From Anopheles merus (Eukaryota; Arthropoda; Insecta; Diptera; Culicidae): 64,000 bases of DNA. The DNA lies in NCBI RefSeq assembly GCF_017562075.2, contig NC_054084.1, forward strand, positions 9,136,640 through 9,200,639, written 5' to 3'. The position numbers were made by a program, and so were the translations under genes. The notes below the pieces were generated by a model. The model ran no database searches and was not told the DNA's origin. It was given only the letters and a program-made list of their open reading frames with translations. This document shows, piece after piece, positions 1 through 9,844 of the stretch. The first letter of the stretch is position 1, and each line of letters opens with the position of its first letter.

Positions 1-369
1 TCCCCCGGTGGTGGTGTTGGCTCAGCTTCCGCCATGCTCTACACGACGGCCGACGACGGTGGTAGTGGCTACGGCTATGCGGCAGGTTCCGCAGGCGGTT
101 CAGCCGCTGCTCGAATGATCGCTGCGTCCGGCGGTGGCGGTGATGTGTCCGCAACTAGTACGTCCGCGGCGGCGCTGGCGGCGAGTAGTGCGGGAGGTGG
201 ATCATCGGCCGGCGCGGCAACCGGTAGCGGCGACTTCGGTGAGCTGGGACAGAGCGAACACTACATCTACGTGACGTATCCACCGGAACTGAAGCGACGT
301 CTGCTGGAAAGGTACGGTAGAGACATCTATATGCAGCTGTTGCGCAAGGATGTGTACGATTACTACTAG
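1..369 (+). CDS. C-terminal coding exon of an unrecognised protein (5' partial)
   Basis: The frame is open from base 1 and ends at the TAG at 367-369. The visible part is a low-complexity Gly/Ser/Ala linker (about 80 residues) followed by a compact, charged C-terminal tail containing YVTYPPELKRRLLERYG and ending in DVYDYY. The contrast between a low-complexity linker and a clean, hydrophilic, tyrosine-rich tail suggests the tail is the conserved part, perhaps a cytoplasmic tail or a protein-binding end. I do not recognise the family and give no function. Codon use is GC-rich at third positions, as in the other real genes here. The upstream exons lie outside the window. Confidence 0.75.
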   Translation, partial: SPGGGVGSASAMLYTTADDGGSGYGYAAGSAGGSAAARMIAASGGGGDVSATSTSAAALAASSAGGGSSAGAATGSGDFGELGQSEHYIYVTYPPELKRRLLERYGRDIYMQLLRKDVYDYY

Positions 370-3300
370 CTGGTGTTGTTTTTACCTATACTCGTTGTTA
401 CTGTTTTTACTTCCTCTTTTAATCTCTCTTGCTATCTTTTGTCGATGTATGGTACACTCACTTCGTTTTACAAACACACTCACACACAAAGACACTGTAT
501 TTTATGTTTCGTTTTGTTTCACTTTTGTGATGTGCGTGCGAGTGTGTTTCTGCTCTTCGTATGTGATGTGTGATTTTGTGATCGGTTATAGCTTTATGCC
601 CTTAGTGGAGGTTTTTTTTTTGCACATCTGCTCCATATTCGCGCGTCTGATGTTTTTTGTGTGTGGCTGGATTTGCTCTTCTTTTTGTGACATGCCCCCC
701 TCCTCTCGCGCGTCATATGTTGCCTCTTTTTCTGTTCATTTTTGTTGAGGCATTAAGTTTATTCACATACTTTTGACACCAATAGAAGAGGGATTTGCAG
801 GTTAAGGATGAGCAAATTATAAAACCCAAATAGCTTAGTAGAAAGAGAGAAAGAGAAGTAGCAGCATTTTCGATGAAAAGATCATTCTTTTTTCCCAAGT
901 AAAGTTCACTTTGAGAGGTAACTGTCCACAACTGTCTTCAGGCAAAGATTGACCAGTGTGTCGTCGTTATGTAGGATGTGATCCACACAACGAGATTAGT
1001 CAAGTCCGCCCCCCTCTTTACGAAAAGTATTCTGAAGTTATACTACATAGCAGAGGAGAAGACCAAGCGTAGCTAAAGACCAATCTACCATTAAAGCAAG
1101 AGTGACTGTTACTAAAACCAGTGGAAAGGGTTTCATTACGATGCCACAACAACCAGTATAGGACAGAAATGGCCAATAGAAGCAGCTTCTTGGATAGTTT
1201 GGGGACGAGTAGCTATATGCCTAGAGCACAAGCACATAAGAGCACCCACATGGTCCCACACACATTGCTGTACATACAAAGAGTGAGACATTTAGACATT
1301 AAGAAGGCATGCTGTGTGGGTTTGGTCATCATCCTACAGGTACACCTACTCTACAAGAAAAACTTCCCTTATCTTTATTAATCTTAACAATAGCTACTTC
1401 TAGTCAATTTTGCTTGCGCGTTAGGAGTTCCGGGGAACGAAGAGAGAGATGGGGTTAGTTGTAGTGATGAACGCACCCACAAGCGAACAAGATCTTTTAG
1501 ATATGAGATTTGCACACAGTTCAAAACAAACCACAGTATTTTAATAATGTAAGAGCCCTGCTGTTTAATAATGATATAGCGATTATCTAGCAAATAACAG
1601 ACATACATAAAGGACACTCTAACGTCATCGGTGGTCAGAAGAGTGTGAGGAATCTCACTGGCGTGAGGACGCACAGGATCTGACCATTCCTGACGACATC
1701 GTTACATATATAGACGAATATCACAAGTACAAACGACACACAAAAATACACTTTTCTTTCCTTCTTGATTAGAGGTCTCGCTCTTTTTCGTGAGACCATC
1801 CGTACTCTTTTCTCAAGACTAGTGAGGCGTATATACATCATATAAAAAAGCGATCCAGTAAGTAAAATAAAAAGCTCTCTGTTAAACTACTGAACGAAAA
1901 GTGATTCTTTTTTATCTGTAGAAACATTCAGTCATATCATCGATACATAATAAGCATATTAGAGCCAGGTTGTAATGGCAGTAAAATTGCGGGCAAATAT
2001 TAGCGCCACACTTCTCTCGATTTAGGATTAGATAGATTTACAAAGAGTATCCCATTTTCCTAACTTCCAAAGATTCGAAGTAGTAAACACGGGCGCATGG
2101 CTTGAATATTAATACAGTGTTGTGACATTCACAGAGACACGGTTGCATTGTTGCGTTTCTCCGACATTTCCTTCATTAATGCCTTCCCCCCATTTAGCTC
2201 CTTTAGCTGCTCTTTAGTTAGAGAGAGAGCTTCTGCACTGATGTAACTGAAGGTTGTGTAGTGTGTTGTTGTGCATTTTGCTGCTGTTTGTTAGAGTCTA
2301 TATCTATGTATAGTTAGTGTACCAGCAGGCTGTATGTGTCTTTCTCCTTACTTACCAACAAAAACCCCATATATATCAAAACGTTTGCTCCGTTCGATGT
2401 GTGTAACAATCAAATTGCTATGTGTGTTTTATAGATGTAACCTGCTCCACACATCCACACATTATGTTTGCTAACAAAAACCAACAGCAAAACCCTTTAA
2501 AAACTAGCATAACACTGTGTGTTTAATCCATAATCTTTTACTATCTCCCTTGTATATTCTATTATCTATCGATCCTCTCTTCTTAGTTCCCTCTAGCCCG
2601 CCAGCTAGGTTTTGCTCCTCTGCTCGTCCCACCACCACCACCAACTACTACTACTACTACTACTACTACTTTCGACCATCGTGTATCGTCTCCTTCATCT
2701 GTTAACTCATCACATCTCAATAGTATTTCAATTGCTCGTCCTGCAAAACAATACCTCTTCACAGCAGAGTACGTGCCCTCTTCTCCCCGTGCGCGCAGCA
2801 GCAACACAAAAACCATTTACGCAAAACCCAGCTTTTTGCTGTGCGCCACACATCACCACTCCCTCATTTTTCTCATCTATTCTTCTCTTGTTTCTTCTTT
2901 TTTCTCCATTTTTTCTCTTCTTTTTTATCATCGTCTTACTTTTTTCTCTCTTTCTCCTTAGCTGCTACAATAGAACGACACGGCTATGAAATGTAGATGA
3001 AGTTTAATGTGAGATTACAAGTAATAGAGAAGAGAATAGAGGTGAAAACTAGACAACAGGAAATACACAGCAAGGTAGCAAGACGAGCTATCAAGAAAGA
3101 AGAAGAGGAGAAGAGCAGTAGTTGTTTCACAGGAAAGAAGAGAAGATTACAACACTAAACCAAAGCAGAAAAAAACATCGTGCAAGATATAGAGAGGACG
3201 TGGACGTAGAGAAACATGCTAGACAAATCTTACTTTAACTCAATGCCAACACAGCGTGGTTTAGTCGGAGGAGATAGGCAATTGATGTGCAACACACAGA

Positions 3301-4730
3301 GTCATAGAAACGAATGAATCCAATAACGAGAAGAGAAAACTAATTTATTAAAATAGCATAATGAAGGTAAAACTAACAAAATAAAACAGCATTAAACACG
3401 AAACACGTGGAAGCAATGCTAACATTAGGTGAATTTAATGTGTAAGAGATGATAATGTAATTTAAAAAAAAAACAACAGAAAAGGATAATCTACTGCGCT
3501 AAAACGGACGTATATAGTTCACGCGTTCTGTGTAGAGCACGTAACAGAGAAAGGGTGAGAGAGAGAGTCCAGAAGAGCATTGGTTCGCAATCGTTCTCGT
3601 TCAGTTATAACAAGGCGTTGTTGTTTAGTTTAGCACTCAATAGAACATTTTTCATAGTACTATTGAAGAAGATCGTTACATTGCTTCTATCCCTAAGTAA
3701 TTTGTTCGTAATGGTTTATGGTAGGTGTAGTAAAAAGTCCTTCGTTATTAGCAGATGATTGATTTTTGATGATATGATATATATGCAAGTAAGAATGCGC
3801 GCCATGGATGTGTACAACAGCAAGAAAACAATGGGAAGGAAGAACGCAAAAACAAGACTGACACACTACTAAATCGTGTATCCTGGAGCTCAATTTTCTG
3901 GTTCCTGGATTTTGGATGAAACACGAGAAAAGCAGCTGCAAAATTGCAATGAAACCGGTAGGAACTGATGTACAAATCCGCGCATGCTTACTTGTCCACC
4001 TAGAGGAGGAACACGCACATGGGGAAGCGCTACTTTTGTTCCTACACTACTAGAGAGTATTTCTTAGTTTGCTTCCTCAATTCTTGTGTTATTTTACTAG
4101 AGCAATGCGTCGTCGTAGCGCGTGCATTTCGCTTTGACATCGAAACAACTACAACATTCCTCATCAAAGCTAAAATTGCTGAAAATATACGTTGGAAATC
4201 ATCACACACTCCTCACAAAACTACGCAATGCTGTAGAGTGCTAGTAGATATTACCAACTCCCTCTCCTCCATCATCTCGAGTAGTTTGTAGCTTTTTCGA
4301 CTGATACAACAACCCGAATTGAATTGATCTCCGCGGGAGAGAGCTTTAACATTTTTTCCTCAATGAAACTCGATTACTAGATTTGTCCAAAAATATACAC
4401 ACAGCGGCAGTTCTGTGCATTGCACGCACCTACACGCAACACACTACACCACTACACGCAACACACGCATTGCGCTGCTTTCGAATAAAACGTGCAAAAA
4501 AGAGCGTTGAGCTTCGTCCGTTTTCTACCATCTCTTACACTGAAAACCATCCCCCCCCCCCCCCCCCCCCGACCCGGACCATTCTTCAGCTAGTGTTCGC
4601 CTACATTAAAAAAACAAGCCCTAGCAAAATAGCTACAACACAACGTCAACAACGCATACACAGCTCTTTTTCTATTGTCTTTTATACCTACTTCATAGTA
4701 CAAAAATAAATCGAATCGAAAGGAAGTCTC
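370..4730 (+). other. Probable long 3' UTR of the preceding gene
   Basis: No convincing coding frame is seen over 4.3 kb; the DNA is T- and A-rich with short repeats such as the CCA/ACT run near 2630-2670 and a 20-base C run at 4551-4570. Plus-strand AATAAA signals occur at about 1866, 3380, 4484 and 4706, the last being the most distal before the convergent snoRNA host gene ends. One Pumilio-type TGTACATA lies near 1270. Very long 3' UTRs with alternative poly(A) sites are common in insect neuronal and developmental genes. That the whole interval is one UTR is inference. Confidence 0.45.
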
Positions 4731-5334
4731 GCTCTTGGGCGCATCTAAACGAACGGTGAAGCGCGGATCGTGTGTTCTACTTAAAAATGATGACAAATGC
4801 ATGATCATCGATCTGGGTTTTATAGTATGCAGTGTAGCAGAGTTTGCAGTTACCAGAGTTTCGAATTGGTTACATCAAGAAGGAGAAACAAATGAAGAAT
4901 GAACATACATTTCGGACGACTTATCGATTTACACAATCATGATTTAGTGATTTCTTTAAGGTGAAAGAGTTTTATTGACTTTTTTCATCATACATATTTA
5001 TAACAGTGATGGTCAACAGATCTGATACTGTGTGCATGCTTGCTAAACTCCCTGTAACGTAATGCCAGTGAAACATTCTCACTTCACACGTCTCAGCGAG
5101 TTCAGCAGCATGTGCGAAAACTGAATCAGATGAGTTGAGCAAAGAAAACAAATGACAACACATTACTTACCTGATAGTACCTTCAGATTTACAAACTGTT
5201 GTTCGAACTGTCACTATCACCACATGATCACGACACATTAATATCTGAAAAGATATAGAACGATATGATAAATTAAAACACATGAACACTAATGGAGCTA
5301 ATATAGAGAATAGTGGCACAATTCATAAGTTAAC

Positions 5335-5426
5335 GTTTTCAGACAGCCAAGGAAGCTTAAATCAATGATATTTGTATCTCATTACATTATTTTGCGAAAC
5401 CAGTTCCTTTTTTATCATCAACAAAA
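5335..5426 (-). ncRNA. Box C/D snoRNA, target unassigned
   Basis: Box C (TTGATGA) is at 5421-5415 and box D (CTGA) at 5342-5339, flanked by a terminal stem GTTTT/AAAAC. It sits in the 5245-5485 intron and ends about 90 nt before the acceptor. The bases before box D read CCTTGGCTGT. They give only about 9 pairs with the 28S segment GGCAGCCAAG (which would point to a C), too few for a firm assignment. Boxes and stem support the class; the target is open. Confidence 0.65.
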
Positions 5427-5621
5427 ACAAAACTCATTTAGTGTGTTCCAGGGTCTCTTAGATGTGGTGGTCTCATTTGACTTACCTTTCACAAACACTT
5501 TTAGTTAGATGCTCCCCATTTGACCCTAGAAGTGGAAAAAGAAAGGAAAAAATCGTTTAGTGTTTTCATTGGACACTAATCATTAAACCGCAGTTTGCAG
5601 ATATGTTTCTAAGCGCGATAG

Positions 5622-5704
5622 ACTTTATCAGTTCAAAGATCCTCTGTCACTGATTCACTCAGACAATGTAGGTAAGGATAAATTATTGATCATCATATAA
5701 AATC
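5622..5704 (-). ncRNA. Box C/D snoRNA guiding 28S rRNA near AACAAUGUAGGUAAGG
   Basis: Box C (ATGATGA) is at 5696-5690, an internal D' (CTGA) at 5662-5659 and box D (CTGA) at 5631-5628; TTTAT/ATAAA closes the terminal stem. The sequence just upstream of D' (TATCCTTACCTACATTGT) is complementary over about 15 nt to the conserved 28S segment ACAAUGUAGGUAAGG. The D+5 rule then points at the U of CAAU. The second guide, before D, is unassigned. It lies in the 5526-5785 intron. Confidence 0.8.
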
Positions 5705-5967
5705 TACCAGGTTAAGGTGCGCTTTATTGTAGATATGAGATTGGTTGATGATTAATTAAGTTGAATACAGTAATATTAATCTTACCTTTAAAAATGAAGC
5801 AGATGATTTCCAATAACCGATACACAATCGATGATTCTTCGCAACTTCCGTTGTAGTTATGGTACCTTCATCCCAACATCTATTAAAGCGACGAACGAAA
5901 AGAATATAAAAAAAAGGTTAGGTGGTTTAACGATCTTCACTATTTTTCATCTATTTCGGCAAAGAGT

Positions 5968-6128
5968 AGATGTGTTTTGATACACAGAAAAGGCCGTGGC
6001 ATTTTCATCTTCCATTGCCAAAATATTGGACCAAAAGGTAATTACTATTGTCCCTCTTTGAGACCATACGACCAGTTGATACAACCGTACGGCTCTAGTC
6101 TTCTCAGGACGTAGGATAGGGAGGGGTT
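5968..6128 (-). ncRNA. Probable H/ACA snoRNA
   Basis: On the minus strand a first hairpin (GAGCC.TACG with CGTA.GGTCTC, probably extended by CCCT/AGGG) is followed by a possible H box ACAATA. A second hairpin follows, with outer stem TTTTG/CAAAA and inner stem TGGC/GCCA, then a terminal ACA. It occupies the 5880-6171 intron of the host gene. Only one copy is seen, so support is structural; the target is not assigned. Confidence 0.5.
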
Positions 6129-6329
6129 ATGCGGAGAAGGTTTATTAGATACGAATGAAAACGAAACTTACCTGACATTTCATTTGTACAGTATCTCAAT
6201 ACAGCCGAATCATGCAGTGATTTATTTAAACCAATCTGAAACATAGATGACAAAGAACGCGGAAGAGAACTATTAGAACTTTTATGAAACGAATACACAG
6301 GACCTCAGTGCTATTAATGAATGCAGAGG

Positions 6330-6471
6330 AAATGTCACATTATTTTCCGCAATTTAAAAGGCATGAAACAAGAAACCTCTAAATTAGGATAGAATAATGT
6401 CTTTTACTCTAGTCCATTTGCGAAAAACGAAAGATCTAAGTTTGCCTTTCATTTATTAGAGAATGGACTGT
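6330..6471 (-). ncRNA. H/ACA snoRNA, copy 2 of a duplicated pair
   Basis: This is a paralogue of the element at 8373-8520. The first hairpin closes with GTCCA/TGGAC, the H box is AGAGTA (6410-6405), the second hairpin has outer stem ACATTATT/AATAATGT, and the terminal ACA is at 6335-6333 followed by three bases. Both pocket strands of hairpin II (CTATCCTAATTTA and AAATTGCGG) are kept in the two copies while loops differ, as expected for selection on the guide. It lies in the 6236-6531 intron. The target uridine was not identified. Confidence 0.8.
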
Positions 6472-6760
6472 ACAAGAGTCGTATAGATGTTTCTTTAGAT
6501 CAGAGGTAGTAAAGTTTGTTTATCAACTTACATCAAATCATTCACGTAACTCGCACACTCACAGATGTACCACCCTAACTGCGTCTAGTGCTTTCGTGCG
6601 AAGATTTTGGTCGTTTAGCATAGTCGTTGAACTGATGAATAACAAGTACCACTGATATAAAATCTGGAATGAATGAAAATCCATAGAAGATAAAAGAAAA
6701 TGTAAGTATCACTTGTAGAAGACTCTCTAAAGGTTCAATGATATATATTTTTCAATTGTT

Positions 6761-6851
6761 ATTGATCAGATAGGGCAAGTCCGAATAACTTGTTTTGGTC
6801 TGCACGAATGTTTAAGGCAAAAAAGCGTATATTAAACCATCATTTCAAAAC
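6761..6851 (-). ncRNA. Box C/D snoRNA guiding 18S rRNA AGGGCAAGUC, copy 1
   Basis: Box C (ATGATGG, one mismatch to consensus) is at 6843-6837 and box D (CTGA) at 6769-6766, with terminal stem TTGA/TCAA. The guide directly before box D pairs with 18S AGGGCAAGUCUGG, just upstream of the 530-loop segment, over 13 positions including two G:U pairs. The D+5 rule places the methyl group on the second G of AGGG, the position I know as human 18S Gm601 (SNORD103). It lies in the 6664-6894 intron. Confidence 0.85.
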
Positions 6852-7018
6852 GACTTCGCTAATTATAAGCTAACAATTTTACATTTGATCTTACCTTGGA
6901 ATTATGCAGTTGCTGCCGTACTCCCGAATACCATGCCTCTGTGGACGTAGAACAAGACAAAGATTTTATTAGTATTTACAGACAATTTTACTACGAATTC
7001 TTTATGTGATCTCAACAA

Positions 7019-7107
7019 AATGATCAGATAGGGCAAGTCCGAATAACTTGTTTTGTCTGCATGATTTTTAAGACAAAAATGCGTATATTAAAACCATCAT
7101 CTCAACA
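7019..7107 (-). ncRNA. Box C/D snoRNA guiding 18S rRNA AGGGCAAGUC, copy 2
   Basis: Near-duplicate of the neighbouring element at 6761-6851, with the same guide. Box C (ATGATGG) is at 7100-7094 and box D (CTGA) at 7027-7024. The middle contains an 8-bp stem TTTTGTCT/AGACAAAA that is weaker in copy 1. It lies in the 6939-7145 intron and ends about 80 nt before the acceptor. The duplication probably arose by copying one exon-intron unit. Confidence 0.85.
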
Positions 7108-7357
7108 CGGATTTTACAAATTCAAGTACTTTTTTTATAACGTACCTTTTGTATTGAATGGCATCTTCACCTTCAACAAAACGCATACCCAAAAAAATCC
7201 ACTTTAGATCGATATTTCTCAAGTAGCCCATTTCACACCAATTGTTGCCAGTATCGTATGAAACGTGATGTTGTTTTACAACTGTAAGTAATTAGACAAC
7301 AAAAATGAGTTAAACAGATGTTCAAGATGTACTGAATATATAAGTGTAGAATAAAAT

Positions 7358-7442
7358 TTAATTTCAGCATAATATGGTAATCAATCATATTTGATTCAGA
7401 CTGGAGCGGTACATCTAAATTGATCAGTTTTCATCAGAAAAA
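7358..7442 (-). ncRNA. U31-like box C/D snoRNA, copy 1 (28S P-loop guide)
   Basis: Box C (CTGATGA) is at 7437-7431, D' (CTGA) at 7398-7395 and box D (CTGA) at 7367-7364. The guide before D' is complementary over 16 nt (one G:U) to 28S CUGGGGCGGUACAUCU, the P-loop. The fifth base pair from D' falls on the second G of GGGG, the site methylated by U31 (human) and snR67 (yeast). It lies in the 7282-7488 intron and ends 76 nt before the acceptor. Confidence 0.9.
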
Positions 7443-7619
7443 TACTCCAGGGGAAAATGTATAGAAAAACAGTGAAAATAGGGCTTACCTTTCACAGTTG
7501 TCTGGTTCAACTAGCCGTGCCCAATTGTGATCTTGTTGAAACTGCAAAACAAAACATGAAAATATCGATTAGCCACGTGGTTCCACATTTACCGGATGGG
7601 AGGATTATTACACATAAAA

Positions 7620-7705
7620 TTCATGTTCAGAATAATATAGCAATCATTCATATTGATTCAGCCTGGGGCGGTACAAAATAGTGCTAAGATTTCATCATGA
7701 AAATA
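7620..7705 (-). ncRNA. U31-like box C/D snoRNA, copy 2 (28S P-loop guide)
   Basis: Box C (ATGATGA) is at 7698-7692, D' (CTGA) at 7661-7658 and box D (CTGA) at 7630-7627; the flanks can form TTCAT/ATGAA. The D' guide pairs with 28S UGGGGCGGUACA without the G:U pair seen in the other two copies, but complementarity stops at ACA. It lies in the 7542-7749 intron. Confidence 0.9.
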
Positions 7706-7911
7706 CGAGAGGTATTAACATTTCGAAATACAGTGTGAAGAATGCTTACCTTTCAATTTTGTTTGTTAGCCCGACTCTCCCATTTTCTGCAGTGTTTACA
7801 GCGTCAATCGAAATGTTCTAATCTAAAACAGAAAAATGAAAGCGTATTTGCATGAAGAAGAAGTTTTGAAAAGACAATTGTAGGATGATGGATTGTTGAA
7901 TTAATTCTTAA

Positions 7912-7959
7912 GATCGAACAAGTAACGCTCAGCCTTTCAAAATCAGAGTAAAGTTCGAT
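7912..7959 (-). other. Strong intronic hairpin, possible part of an undefined snoRNA
   Basis: GATCGAAC/GTTCGATC form a perfect 8-bp stem around 32 nt inside the longest host-gene intron (7823-8224). A second hairpin, CGGTAT/ATACCG with an inner GTCCC/GGGA.AC, is at about 8132-8164. I found no C/D boxes and no convincing H box here, though an ACA lies 16 nt 3' of the first stem on the minus strand. Every other long intron holds a snoRNA, so one is expected here. Confidence 0.35.
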
Positions 7960-8372
7960 CGTGTGAAATCGTTATTAGCAATCGAGAAAACTATTTAATT
8001 TAACGCGTTAGTTTAACCACTCAGACGAATTTGTTTGCCTTTATCTGACAGCGTATCAGTACACACTCCAGAGAGCAACTGTAGCTGTGGATGAAGTAAC
8101 AAAATTTAATCTTGTCTTCGAAAATATAAAACGGTATGTCCCGTGATGATGGGAGACAATACCGAGGGTACAGAAGACGTAAACACTAGTTGACTAAGAT
8201 AAGAGTAATTAACAATAAGCTTACCTTCCATGGTATTGCATCTTGGCGACCTGCAGGCTTTCGGGCCATTTTTTGTATTGTACGTAATCTGAAAAAATAA
8301 ACAAAGAAAAAGAATTGTAGACAAACAGCACCAATAACAAACATCAATTGTATTTGAAATTTTAGTAAGAAG

Positions 8373-8520
8373 TACTGTCGCATTATTTTCCGCAATTTAA
8401 AGAACATTTGAACATTAGCCCCATAAATTAGGATAGAATAATGTGTTTTACTCTAGTCCACATGCGAAACAAAATAAGGCATGAAAAAGATTGCCTTTTC
8501 TGGATTAGATTATGGACAGT
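8373..8520 (-). ncRNA. H/ACA snoRNA, copy 1 of a duplicated pair
   Basis: Hairpin I is closed by GTCCA/TGGAC with an upper stem AAGGCA/TGCCTT. The H box AGAGTA is at 8454-8449. Hairpin II has outer stem CATTATT/AATAATG, and the terminal ACA is at 8378-8376. Paralogue of 6330-6471 with conserved pocket sequences. It lies in the 8289-8577 intron. Two-hairpin architecture plus paralogy make this a firm H/ACA call; the rRNA or snRNA target is not assigned. Confidence 0.82.
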
Positions 8521-8760
8521 GCAGGCGCATACATTAGTATGTGTCTGTTAATATTCAGAATTTATTTTTAAACTTACAGCATTTAGACCATACACGGCGT
8601 CTAAGCATGGTGTCACCACATTGTGTTTCCAATGTCTTTTGAATGAATCGTGTTCGATGTTGAACCATGGTTTGATAAAAGCCTGTCATAAAAACAAATA
8701 AAAAATAAACATTATTTAAACTAAACGCTTTACTTTCAATCAAATTGAAATGAATAGAAG

Positions 8761-8844
8761 ATAATTCAGTAAGACCAATCGAACTTAAAAAAATATTATT
8801 TTATACATCGTGGTTTCATTGAGTTCTTCAATTCATCCCGTAAG
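8761..8844 (-). ncRNA. U76-like box C/D snoRNA, copy with degenerate box C
   Basis: Box D (CTGA) is at 8769-8766 and the guide before it (TTCGATTGGTCTTA) pairs with 28S AAGACUAAUCGAA through 13 pairs with one G:U. The D+5 rule gives the A of AGACU, the U76 site (human 28S A2350 in the older numbering). Box C at 8839-8833 reads GGGATGA, which breaks the UGAUGA core, so this copy may be weak or inactive. It lies in the 8683-8897 intron, ending 77 nt before the acceptor. Confidence 0.7.
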
Positions 8845-9104
8845 TATAGCTTCTGCTATAGATGTGTCTGTTTATTCAAGGATAGCGTTTCAACTTACAG
8901 TATTGTACAGCCAGCAACATGCACGAAGGGGTCGGTTCAACTGATAAACGGCATCAAGAGCAAGGTGTAATCATCGCTTTTCAACCGTCATTTGGATTCG
9001 GTCCTTCGAACATGATGTGATAAACCTGTGCCAAATAAAAATAAAAATACATGAATTATTAAACTGCACACCTTTAATTCCAGTAAAGTTGAGCTGAACA
9101 GAAC

Positions 9105-9189
9105 TTAATTCAGTAAGACCAATCGAAATACAATATTATTATTATTTTAAACATCGTGGTTTCATACAGTTTTACGTTCATCATGTAAA
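9105..9189 (-). ncRNA. U76-like box C/D snoRNA, intact copy
   Basis: Box C (ATGATGA) is at 9184-9178 and box D (CTGA) at 9113-9110. The guide is the same as in the copy at 8761-8844 and pairs with 28S AAGACUAAUCGAA. A central block, ATGAAACCACGATGT, is also shared by the two copies. It lies in the 9026-9248 intron, 79 nt before the acceptor. The two copies and their flanking exons share end sequences, indicating duplication of an exon-intron unit. Confidence 0.88.
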
Positions 9190-9442
9190 GAGTTGCATGC
9201 GAATCATGCAAATTAGTCTGAAACGAAATTTGTCCAAATTAAACTTACCAGTGGGTTTCCTGAGTGCACACTTTTCATGCGAAGTAAATTTCAACCCCCC
9301 ATGATGGCTGTCGTAGATCTTAGCATTGCTCTGCGTTAGGTCGTCCAATCTAAAAACGGAGATACGAAGTCTTACATTAAAAATAGTTCCTCCTCATTAT
9401 CGTAATAGTCGCAATTATAGTGCGATTATGTAAACTAATGCA

Positions 9443-9575
9443 TTTTGTCGGTACTTCGAAATAATCTTTTGTCACCAGTAACGAAAGTGACAAAAGAAGA
9501 AACCATTTTGATCTCCATACCATTTTATGTAGTCCAATAATGGAGATCATTTAGCCAAGTATTGTGGCCTAAATG
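9443..9575 (-). ncRNA. Structured intronic RNA, possible H/ACA snoRNA with extra hairpin
   Basis: Three consecutive inverted repeats fill this intron segment: CATTTAG/CTAAATG (9575-9548), GATCTCCAT/ATGGAGATC (9548-9510) and a perfect 10-bp CTTTTGTCAC/GTGACAAAAG (9496-9466). Read on the minus strand, the last hairpin has a possible lower stem GGT..CTTC/GAAG.ACC followed by ACA at 9448-9446. A candidate H box AGATCA precedes it. The position and ACA suggest H/ACA, but the 5' part is unusually compact. It lies in the 9350-9634 intron. Confidence 0.45.
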
Positions 9576-9844
9576 ACTGACTGGAGATTTGGACAATGTA
9601 CTAAAATTGATAGCTTTGCGAAAATGAAACTTACATTTACTGTACCACCATCAAATCGCGAATCCTGGCCACCCACGCCAAATATTCTAGAACGTTGTTG
9701 AGTTTATCCCCAAGCACACCAAATACAGCAGCTAATGGTATCAATACGAGATGCGAACGATATCGAACTGGAAATAAACAAAACCAAAACATCTATTAGA
9801 CACATTTTTAACAGCGAATGGATGGAGAGATTTGCAATACAATT

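Noticed and set aside
7457..7681. 74-codon plus-strand frame over the U31 copy
   Set aside because: It crosses a host-gene exon and a snoRNA on the opposite strand; similar peptide pieces elsewhere only reflect snoRNA duplication.
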